DNA from: Actinomycetes bacterium
GTDB lineage: Bacteria > Actinomycetota > Actinomycetes > Propionibacteriales > Propionibacteriaceae
NCBI GenBank assembly: GCA_030426725.1
Contig: JAUHXZ010000018.1
Span: forward strand, 1-41,760
Length of the DNA: 41,760 bases
Direction of reading: 5' to 3'
Shown here in pieces: positions 36,028 to 41,760 of this stretch (positions within the stretch are counted from its first letter, which is position 1; each line of letters begins with the position of its first letter). A program made the translations under genes and the position numbers. The notes beneath the pieces were generated by a model. It saw only the letters and a list, made by a program, of their open reading frames with translations, was not told the DNA's origin and made no database searches.

Positions 36028-36305
36028 AGCTCACCCGACCCCGTGAGGGCGCGATGATCGGCGGCGTGTGCGCCGGCATCGCCAACTACTTCAACATCGA
36101 CGTCACGCTCGTGCGCGTCATCTTCGCCATCGTCACGATCTTCGCCGGAAGCGGCATCCTCGTCTACATCGTGCTGTGGGTCGTCATGCCCCGCGAGGAC
36201 GACGGCGGCTCGCTCGCCGAGGAGGGCTTCGGCAAGGCGAAGCAGTGGTACGACGAGCGCAAGACCAACCCGCAGGATCCGCAGGAACCGCGCTACGACA
36301 TCTGA
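36024..36305 (+). CDS. PspC-domain small membrane protein
   Basis: A 93-residue protein that is almost only a PspC domain. LTRPREGAMIGGVCAGIANYF opens it, then two membrane helices at about 28-58 and the family end VVMPRED. A charged cytosolic tail of about 30 residues follows. AAAGGAAC lies 5 nt before the ATG, and the start overlaps the previous stop. PspC proteins belong to phage-shock-type membrane stress responses. It closes the operon, and a strong terminator follows. Confidence 0.9.
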   Translation: MKLTRPREGAMIGGVCAGIANYFNIDVTLVRVIFAIVTIFAGSGILVYIVLWVVMPREDDGGSLAEEGFGKAKQWYDERKTNPQDPQEPRYDI

Positions 36306-36324
36306 ACCGACGTCACCCCCGAAC

Positions 36325-36358
36325 ACAAGCACCCCGGTGAGATCACCGGGGTGCTTGT
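36325..36358. terminator. Bidirectional terminator between the PspC operon and guaA
   Basis: A perfect 16-bp stem (36325-36340 with 36343-36358), effectively with a larger loop, lies 20 bp past the PspC stop and 19 bp past the convergent guaA stop. It is AT-richer at the outer ends (ACAAG/CTTGT), which serves both strands. This is the best terminator in the window. Confidence 0.85.
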
Positions 36359-36376
36359 CATTGTCCGAGGGCGGGG

Positions 36377-37930
36377 TCACTCCCACTCGATGGTGCCCGG
36401 GGGCTTGCTGGTGATGTCGACCACCACGCGATTCACCTCGACGCATTCGTTGGTGATCCGCGACGAGATCTTCTCCAGCACGTCGTAGGGCAGCCGGGCC
36501 CAGTCGGCCGTCATGGCGTCGTCGGACACGACGGGCCTCAGCACGATCGGATGGCCGTAGGTGCGGCCGTCGCCCTGCACCCCGACGGAGCGCACGTCGG
36601 CCAGCAGTACGACGGGGAACTGCCAGATGTCGCGCTCGAGGCCGGCCTCCGCCACCTCGTGGCGGGCGATGGCGTCCGCCTGGCGCAGGGTCGTCAGCCG
36701 CTCCTCGTTCACCTCGCCGATGATGCGGATCGCGAGGCCGGGGCCGGGGAACGGGTGGCGCCACACCATCTCCTCGGGAAGCCCGAGTTCGACCCCGACG
36801 GCGCGGACCTCGTCCTTGAACATGCGGCGCAGCGGCTCGATGAGCGTGAACTGGAGGTCGTCGGGCAGCCCGCCCACGTTGTGGTGGCTCTTGATGTTGG
36901 CGGCCCCCTCGCCACCTCCCGACTCGACGACGTCCGGATACAGCGTCCCCTGGACGAGGAAGTCGACGCCCCGTTCGCCGGCGATCTCCCGGGCGGCGGA
37001 CTCGAAGGTGCGGATGAACTCGCGACCGATGATCTTGCGCTTCTCCTCCGGGTCGGTCACCCCCGCCAGGGCACCCAGGAAGCGGTCGCGCTCGTCGGCC
37101 ACCACGAGATCAACGCCGGTGGCCGCCACGAAGTCGTTCTTGACCTGCTCGGCCTCCCCTTCACGCAACAGCCCGTGGTCGACGAAGACGCAGGTGAGCT
37201 GCGAGCCGATGGCCTCCTGCACCAGGGCCGCGGCGACGGCGGAGTCGACCCCGCCCGAGAGCCCGCACAGCACGTGCCGGTCGCCCACCTGGGCACGGAT
37301 CGCGTCGACGGTCTCGGTCACGAGGTTCTCGGCGGTCCAGTCCGGGGTGAGTTCGGCGATGTCGAACAGGAAGTGCTCCAGGACCTGCTGCCCCCACTGG
37401 GAGTGCAGCACCTCGGGGTGCCACTGGACCCCCGCGAGCTTGCGGGACACGTCCTCGAACGCGGCCACGGGCGCACCCGCGGTGCGGGCCAGCACACTGA
37501 ACCCCTTGGGGGCCCGGCTCACCGAGTCCCCGTGGCTCATCCACACGTTGAGCGTGTTGGGGAAGCTGCCCAGCAGGCAGCCGCCGTCGTGGATGGCCAG
37601 CGGCGTGCGGCCGTATTCACGCTGGCCCGTCCTGGCGACGGTGCCCCCGAGGGCCTGGGCCATGGCCTGGAAGCCGTAGCAGATGCCCAGCACCGGCACC
37701 CCGGCCTCGAGCAGCCTCGCGTCGAGCTGCGGCGCGCCGGCGTCGTAGACCGACGACGGGCCGCCGGAGAGGATGATGGCGGCGGGGTTCCGGGCGAGGA
37801 TCGCGTCGGCGTCGAGTTTCGAGCTGACGATCTCCGAGTAGACATTGGCCTCGCGGACCCGGCGGGCGATGAGCTGCGCGTACTGCGCGCCGAAGTCGAC
37901 GACGAGGACCTTCTCGTGCTGGGCGGTCAT
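36377..37930 (-). CDS. guaA: GMP synthase (glutamine-hydrolysing)
   Basis: Converts XMP to GMP with glutamine and ATP; 517 residues. The glutaminase part has C84 (GICYGFQ) with H171 and E173 (QWHPEV). The ATP-pyrophosphatase loop [13 protein letters not shown] holds SGGVDS at 225-230. The C-terminal dimerisation domain ends in the family pattern [16 protein letters not shown] ends 6 nt before the ATG, so the message is probably leaderless. It is divergent from cysK and alone, apart from the GuaB1-type gene 3.5 kb away. Confidence 0.97.
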   Translation of the reverse strand: MTAQHEKVLVVDFGAQYAQLIARRVREANVYSEIVSSKLDADAILARNPAAIILSGGPSSVYDAGAPQLDARLLEAGVPVLGICYGFQAMAQALGGTVARTGQREYGRTPLAIHDGGCLLGSFPNTLNVWMSHGDSVSRAPKGFSVLARTAGAPVAAFEDVSRKLAGVQWHPEVLHSQWGQQVLEHFLFDIAELTPDWTAENLVTETVDAIRAQVGDRHVLCGLSGGVDSAVAAALVQEAIGSQLTCVFVDHGLLREGEAEQVKNDFVAATGVDLVVADERDRFLGALAGVTDPEEKRKIIGREFIRTFESAAREIAGERGVDFLVQGTLYPDVVESGGGEGAANIKSHHNVGGLPDDLQFTLIEPLRRMFKDEVRAVGVELGLPEEMVWRHPFPGPGLAIRIIGEVNEERLTTLRQADAIARHEVAEAGLERDIWQFPVVLLADVRSVGVQGDGRTYGHPIVLRPVVSDDAMTADWARLPYDVLEKISSRITNECVEVNRVVVDITSKPPGTIEWE

Positions 37931-37936
37931 GGCCGC

Positions 37937-37942
37937 AGTCTA
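37937..37942 (-). promoter_or_regulatory. -10 hexamer TAGACT for guaA, leaderless geometry
   Basis: It ends 6 nt before the guaA ATG on the minus strand. The identical hexamer precedes the epimerase gene at 39047. Confidence 0.5.
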
Positions 37943-38048
37943 TTGGGTCGGGCGCCGGTCGCCGCATCCGAGCCCGCCCGTGGGCCCCGCGCGGAATTCC
38001 TCCGAGTCCGCGGGAATAAACCCGGCCTCTTCCGAGGTTGGCGACGGC

Positions 38049-38978
38049 ATGAACATTTTCTCTGACGTGACCGCCCTGATCGGGCGCACGCCCCTTGTGA
38101 AGGTCAACCGCATCGCGGGGGACAACGCCACCGTCCTGGCCAAGCTCGAGTTCTACAACCCGGCCAACTCGGTCAAGGACCGCATCGGCGTCTCGATCAT
38201 CGACGCGGCCGAGGCCTCGGGTGAGCTTCAGCCCGGCGGCACGATCGTCGAGGGTACTTCCGGCAACACGGGCATCGCGCTCGCGATGGTGGGAGCGGCC
38301 CGCGGCTACAAGGTCGTGCTCACCATGCCGGAGACGATGTCCCTCGAGCGGCGCGCGCTGCTCAAGGCCTACGGCGCGGAACTGGTGCTCACCCCCGGCC
38401 CGCAGGGCATGCGCGGCGCCGTGGAGAAGGCCGAGGAGATCGCCGCCGAGCGCGGCGGCGTGCTGGCCCGGCAGTTCGCCAACCCCGCCAACGTCGAGAT
38501 CCACCGCAAGACCACCGCGGAGGAGATCTGGAACGACACCGACGGCACCGTCGACATCGTCGTGGCGGGTGTCGGCACCGGCGGCACCATCAGCGGCGTC
38601 GGCCAGGTCCTCAAGGAGCGCAAGCCCGAGGTGAAGATCGTCGCGGTGGAGCCGGAGGAGTCCCCGATCCTCTCCGGCGGCCAGCCCGGCCCGCACAAGA
38701 TCCAGGGCATCGGCGCCAACTTCGTCCCGGAGATCCTCGACCGCAGCGTCATCGACGAGGTCCTCCCCCGCAACATCGGCCACGCCGTCGACTTCGCGCA
38801 GCGCGCCGCCAGCGAGGAGGGCCTGCTTGTGGGCCTGTCGTCCGGCGCCGCCCTCTCGGCGGCCACCGAGATCGCCGCCCGGCCCGAGAACGCCGGCAAG
38901 ACCATCGTCGTCATCATCCCGTCGTTCGGCGAGCGCTACCTCTCGACCGTCCTGTTCGAGGGCCTGCTGGACAAGTGA
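38049..38978 (+). CDS. cysK: Cysteine synthase A (O-acetylserine sulfhydrylase)
   Basis: PLP enzyme making cysteine from O-acetylserine and sulfide; 309 residues. The PLP lysine is K43 in NSVKDRIG. The substrate loop is [13 protein letters not shown], the phosphate loop [11 protein letters not shown], and the C-terminal part includes GLSSGAAL. No cysE lies beside it, unlike in many bacteria. The frame is open upstream. The ATG at 38049 begins the family N-terminus ([17 protein letters not shown]). A weak GAGG is 11 nt upstream, and no convincing -10 was found in the 118-bp divergent gap. Confidence 0.96.
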   Translation: MNIFSDVTALIGRTPLVKVNRIAGDNATVLAKLEFYNPANSVKDRIGVSIIDAAEASGELQPGGTIVEGTSGNTGIALAMVGAARGYKVVLTMPETMSLERRALLKAYGAELVLTPGPQGMRGAVEKAEEIAAERGGVLARQFANPANVEIHRKTTAEEIWNDTDGTVDIVVAGVGTGGTISGVGQVLKERKPEVKIVAVEPEESPILSGGQPGPHKIQGIGANFVPEILDRSVIDEVLPRNIGHAVDFAQRAASEEGLLVGLSSGAALSAATEIAARPENAGKTIVVIIPSFGERYLSTVLFEGLLDK

Positions 38979-38998
38979 GCTGATCCTCAGCATCGCAG

Positions 38999-39029
38999 AG
39001 GGGCGTCCCGGGGTCACCGGGGCGCCCCT
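38999..39029 (+). terminator. Terminator-like hairpin after cysK
   Basis: Stem 38999-39011 with 39017-39029 is 13 bp with one wobble position and a 5-nt loop, 20 bp past the cysK stop. It ends just before the next promoter hexamer. The tail is pyrimidine-rich rather than T-rich. Confidence 0.65.
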
Positions 39030-39033
39030 TCCC

Positions 39034-39039
39034 TAGACT
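39034..39039 (+). promoter_or_regulatory. -10 hexamer TAGACT, leaderless geometry
   Basis: It ends 7 nt before the ATG at 39047. No ribosome binding site is present. Confidence 0.5.
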
Positions 39040-39046
39040 GGCGGTC

Positions 39047-39883
39047 ATGCGCATCATCATCACGGGGGCCTCGGGCAAAGCCGGCCAGGCCACCCTCCGC
39101 CACTTCGTCGAGAACACCGACCACGACATCGTCGCCACGGACGTCGCCCCCCGCCCCTCCTGGTACACGGGCAGCTTCTACCGCGCCGACCTGACACAGT
39201 TCGGGGAGGCGATGGACGTGCTCACCGACGCCGACGCCGTGGTCCACCTCGCCAACATCCCGGCGGACCGAATCTTCACCGACTCCCACACCCTCAACGC
39301 CAACATCGCGATGAACAACAACGTGTTCATCGCCGCCTGGAAGCTGAGGCTCAAGCGGGTCGTCTACGCCTCCAGCGAGACCACCCTCGGGCTGCCGTTC
39401 GACGAGGTCAACTACGTTCCCGTCGACGAGGACCATTACCCACTGCCGAACTCCACCTACTCGTTGTCCAAGGTCATGACCGAGACGATGGCCGAGCAGG
39501 TCTCCAGGTGGGCCGGGATCCCGTTCATCGGGCTGCGGCTGTCGAACGTGTTCACCATCGAGGACTACGCGCAGCAGCCCGCCTTCGCGAAGGATCCCGA
39601 GGCGCGGCGCTGGAACCTGTTCGGCTACATCGACGCCCGGGACGTTGCCCGGTCGTGCGAGGCCGCTCTCACGGCCAGCCTCTCCGGGTCGCACGCGTTC
39701 GTCATCGCCGCCGACGACATCATCCTCGACATCCCCACCCGCGAGGCCCTGGAGCAGATCCACGCGGGCATGGAGGTGCCCGACGACGTCGCCGAGTACG
39801 GCACGCTGCTCAGCAACCAGGCCGCCCGGGAACAGATGGGCTTCGAGCCGAAGTACACCTGGCGCGACGTGCTGCGTCCCTGA
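39047..39883 (+). CDS. NAD-dependent epimerase/dehydratase (extended SDR)
   Basis: A 278-residue cytosolic extended short-chain dehydrogenase. The NAD loop is GASGKAG at about 7-13, and VVHLANIP follows the fourth strand. The active-site Tyr and Lys are in YSLSK near residue 143, with Ser in YASSET. The short C-terminal half limits it to sugar- or uronate-type substrates of this superfamily, but no specific one can be named. The leaderless-type start and flanking hairpin make it a single-gene unit. It converges on the FAD oxidoreductase with 1 bp between stops. Confidence 0.85.
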   Translation: MRIIITGASGKAGQATLRHFVENTDHDIVATDVAPRPSWYTGSFYRADLTQFGEAMDVLTDADAVVHLANIPADRIFTDSHTLNANIAMNNNVFIAAWKLRLKRVVYASSETTLGLPFDEVNYVPVDEDHYPLPNSTYSLSKVMTETMAEQVSRWAGIPFIGLRLSNVFTIEDYAQQPAFAKDPEARRWNLFGYIDARDVARSCEAALTASLSGSHAFVIAADDIILDIPTREALEQIHAGMEVPDDVAEYGTLLSNQAAREQMGFEPKYTWRDVLRP

Positions 39884-39884
39884 G

Positions 39885-41060
39885 TCAGGGGCGTCCGAGT
39901 CCCGAGGCGGCCCGCTCCCCCGCGGACAGCGCCGCCTGAATGCTCGCGCCGGGCAGGTCGTCGGCCACGACGACACCGTCCGGCGCGGGCCCGGGGCCCC
40001 CGACGCCGGGAGTCATCGACGGGAGAGCCTGCGCGATGTCGTGTCGGGCCAGCAGTTCCCACCCGTCCGGGGACGCGCCGAACATCTCGCCGGCGGCCTG
40101 ACGGGCCGCGTCGTCGCCGAGGCCGTGGCCCGTCAGCGCGCTGATCTGCACAAGGTGGCGGCCCACCGGGGCGTAGGACGGCGAGACGTTGGACTGCACG
40201 CAGGCGTTGGCGATCCGCGCCCCGTCGCGCAGATCGAGGTGCAGGAAGCGCGACGCGCTGGGCGCGGTCGGGGCCGCGAACCACCAGGTGGTCACGCCCA
40301 GCATCCGCGGAGGTTCCGCCCCGAGCAGGGCCGCGTTCCCTACCGGGCCGGCGGCGAGCACCACGGCGTCGGCCGGGCGCTCGCGGCCGTCGCGCTGCTC
40401 GACGACCAACCGGCCGCCGTGGGAATGCACGGCGGCAACCGGGGTCTCGCGTTCGATCCGGTCCCCCAGCCCCTCGGCGAGCTGCGCCGGGATGGCGGCC
40501 ATGCCCTGTGCGGGGATGCCGGGGGTGGCGAGAGCGAAGTATCCGGCCAGCCGTCGCACCTGGGCGGCCGAGGTGCTCCCAGTGGCGTCGAGGGTCACGC
40601 CGGCGAAGAAGCGTTCCACCGCCCGCCGCGCCAGGGTGGACATCCCCGCCCGGTCGAGGGAGTCGGTGAAGGTGGCGCCGGGTTCACCGGCGGCCCTTGC
40701 CCAGCGGACGATCGCCGCCACGTCCCCGGGCACCAGCGCGCCGGACAGCAGTTGCGGGGCCTGCGCGGGATGGCGGGTCGGGTCCGCCAGGATCTGCAGG
40801 CCGTCGTCGGTGCGCAGCGCGGCGCCCCGGCCGAAGCGGTGCAGGTCCAGCCTGCGGAGGTCCAGCGCCCGCCTCGCGGCCGGGTAGGCCGGGTTGAGCA
40901 GTTGGAAGCCGCGATCCACGAGGAACCCGTCGACGCGGTCCGTGGCGACGCGCCCGCCGATGGCGTCCGATGCCTCGAGCACGACGACGTCACGGGACCG
41001 CGCGAGGGCGCCCGCGGCACGGAGGCCCGCCAGCCCCGCCCCTACGATGACGATCCCCAT
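39885..41060 (-). CDS. FAD-dependent oxidoreductase (amine oxidase/phytoene desaturase-like)
   Basis: A 391-residue flavoprotein. The dinucleotide loop VGAGLAGLRAAGAL opens it, followed by a VLEASDAIGGRVATDRVDGF stretch typical of the flavin amine oxidase/desaturase group. The closing ADDLPGASIQAALSAGERAA is the second FAD contact. There is no membrane segment. The substrate cannot be told; in many actinobacteria such genes are named simply NAD(P)/FAD-dependent oxidoreductase. The ATG is 3 bp after the chorismate mutase stop, with GAGG 8 nt upstream, so the two are co-transcribed. Confidence 0.88.
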   Translation of the reverse strand: MGIVIVGAGLAGLRAAGALARSRDVVVLEASDAIGGRVATDRVDGFLVDRGFQLLNPAYPAARRALDLRRLDLHRFGRGAALRTDDGLQILADPTRHPAQAPQLLSGALVPGDVAAIVRWARAAGEPGATFTDSLDRAGMSTLARRAVERFFAGVTLDATGSTSAAQVRRLAGYFALATPGIPAQGMAAIPAQLAEGLGDRIERETPVAAVHSHGGRLVVEQRDGRERPADAVVLAAGPVGNAALLGAEPPRMLGVTTWWFAAPTAPSASRFLHLDLRDGARIANACVQSNVSPSYAPVGRHLVQISALTGHGLGDDAARQAAGEMFGASPDGWELLARHDIAQALPSMTPGVGGPGPAPDGVVVADDLPGASIQAALSAGERAASGLGRP

Positions 41061-41063
41061 GGC

Positions 41064-41357
41064 TCAGTCCTCGCCGCGGGCGATCTTCTCGTGGTGCCGG
41101 ACGACCTCGGCCACGATGAAGGTGAGGAACTTCTCCGCCAGCTCCGGGTCGAGGTCGGCGTCCTCGGCGAGCGCGCGGAGCCGCGCGATCTGGCGTGCCT
41201 CCCGGGCCGGGTCCGCCGCCGGTAACCCGGCGCTGGCCTTCAGCTCGCCCACCCGCTGGGTCACCTTGAACCGCTCGGCGAGCAGGTGGATCAGGGCCGA
41301 GTCCATGTTGTCGATGCTGCCGCGCAGCCGGGTCAGCTCGGTCAGTGCGTCGTCCAT
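41064..41357 (-). CDS. Chorismate mutase (AroQ type)
   Basis: A 97-residue all-helical enzyme turning chorismate to prephenate for Phe/Tyr synthesis. The AroQ pattern is visible: LRGSIDNMDSALIHLLAERFKV with the first active-site arginine, KASAGLPAADPAREARQIARL with the second, and a closing helix VAEVVRHHEKI. Size and features fit the small intracellular actinobacterial class (Rv0948c-like). AAGGAG lies 5 nt before the ATG, and the stop of the GuaB1-type gene is 14 bp upstream, so it is in the same operon. Confidence 0.92.
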   Translation of the reverse strand: MDDALTELTRLRGSIDNMDSALIHLLAERFKVTQRVGELKASAGLPAADPAREARQIARLRALAEDADLDPELAEKFLTFIVAEVVRHHEKIARGED

Positions 41358-41371
41358 CGGCGCTCCTTGGC

Positions 41372-41760
41372 CTAGTGGAGGATCAGATCGATCCGCTGGA
41401 AGGACTTGATGTCGGTGTAGCCGGTCAGGGCCATGGCCTTGCGCAGCCCACCGGCGAGGTTCATGGTGCCGTCCGGGACACGCGACGGGCCCAGGACGAC
41501 CTGCTCGAGCGAGCCAACCTGCTCGAAGAAGGACCGCTCCCCGCGGGGGAGGCGCTCGTGCCAGGCCTCGCTGCCCCAGTGCCAGCCGCGGCCGGGGGCT
41601 TCTGTGGCGCGGGCCAGCGGGGAGCCGACCATCACGGCGTCGGCGCCGCAGGCGATGGCCTTGGCGATGTCGCCGGAGCGGCCGACGGCCCCGTCGGCGA
41701 TGAGATGCACGTAACGGCCGCCCGACTCCTCGAGGTAGTCGCGCCGCGCCTCCGCGACGT
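41372..41760 (-). CDS. guaB1: GuaB1-type IMP dehydrogenase-related protein, C-terminal part
   Basis: The last 129 residues or so of a gene that runs off the window edge. The barrel stretch VHLIADGAVGRSGDIAKAIACGADAVMVGSPLARATEAPG, with its glycine phosphate-binding loops, is that of the IMP dehydrogenase/GMP reductase fold. The later MNLAGGLRKAMALTGYTDIKSFQR is typical of the actinobacterial GuaB1 branch, whose members act as or resemble GMP reductase rather than IMP dehydrogenase. The active-site Cys and CBS region lie outside. It is the first visible gene of the operon with chorismate mutase and the flavoprotein. Confidence 0.9.
   Translation of the reverse strand, partial: VAEARRDYLEESGGRYVHLIADGAVGRSGDIAKAIACGADAVMVGSPLARATEAPGRGWHWGSEAWHERLPRGERSFFEQVGSLEQVVLGPSRVPDGTMNLAGGLRKAMALTGYTDIKSFQRIDLILH

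Noticed and set aside
37990..38012. Weak 6-bp inverted repeat in the guaA-cysK divergent gap
   Set aside because: Such short GC arms are expected by chance in this composition, and the site is not next to a recognisable promoter for cysK.

Overview
The window is high-GC DNA coding densely on both strands. GTG starts, ATGA/GTGA start-stop overlaps and the gene families point to an actinomycete (Actinomycetota). A member of the Propionibacteriaceae or a near relative would fit, but that is inference. Almost everything is chromosomal core metabolism. I see no rRNA, tRNA, CRISPR array, transposase, integrase or phage gene, and no break in composition that would mark an island.

Layout. 1-3.2 kb: the end of a phosphosugar mutase, a DUF2207 membrane protein and a uridine-kinase-like P-loop protein (+), converging on metG. 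3.2-7.6 kb (-): adenosine deaminase coupled to a shortened SH3/acetyltransferase-like gene, then RNase HI and metG. 7.7-13.4 kb (-): a nucleoside uptake and salvage operon (BMP lipoprotein, ABC ATPase, two permeases, cytidine deaminase). 13.5-18.0 kb (-): mdh, purU, a CNNM/CBS membrane protein and a phosphotransferase. 18.1-23.4 kb (-): perM-like gene, purN, purH, folD, a DUF3017 protein and a VKOR-family protein. 23.5-25.0 kb (+): a membrane-anchored protein with two PknH-sensor-like modules. 25.1-27.1 kb (-): sucC-sucD. 27.3-32.4 kb: an M23 endopeptidase, pcrA, a phospholipase-D-type synthase and a small membrane protein. 32.7-36.3 kb: a PspC-type two-component system transcribed away from three PspC-related or small membrane genes. 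36.4-41.8 kb: guaA, cysK, an NAD-dependent epimerase, an FAD oxidoreductase, chorismate mutase and the end of a GuaB1-type gene.

The genes fit a few joined themes. One is purine and one-carbon metabolism (purN, purH, folD, purU, guaA, guaB1-like) with nucleoside salvage (BMP-ABC importer, cdd, add). Another is TCA-cycle steps (mdh, sucCD). A third is envelope maintenance (PerM-like, M23 peptidase, PspC system, cardiolipin-synthase-like enzyme). The order chorismate mutase / UvrD-type helicase / M23 peptidase / sucC-sucD / PerM / purN-purH recalls the Mycobacterium tuberculosis Rv0948c-Rv0957 neighbourhood, here with insertions.

The most striking non-coding signal is a recurrent TANNNT hexamer ending exactly 6-7 nt before the start codon of at least twelve genes that lack a clear ribosome binding site. 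This is the geometry of leaderless transcription, and it decides several start sites (metG, the VKOR gene, rnhA). Other non-coding structure includes a roughly 100-bp nested palindrome at 32.55-32.65 kb, a hairpin that could lower read-through between the nucleoside-binding lipoprotein and its ABC genes, and a 21-bp-spaced direct repeat in the PspC divergent promoter region. I did not find a clearly new multi-gene system. The best candidates for novelty are the kinase-less double PknH-sensor-like protein, the shortened acetyltransferase-like gene coupled to add, and the non-coding elements.
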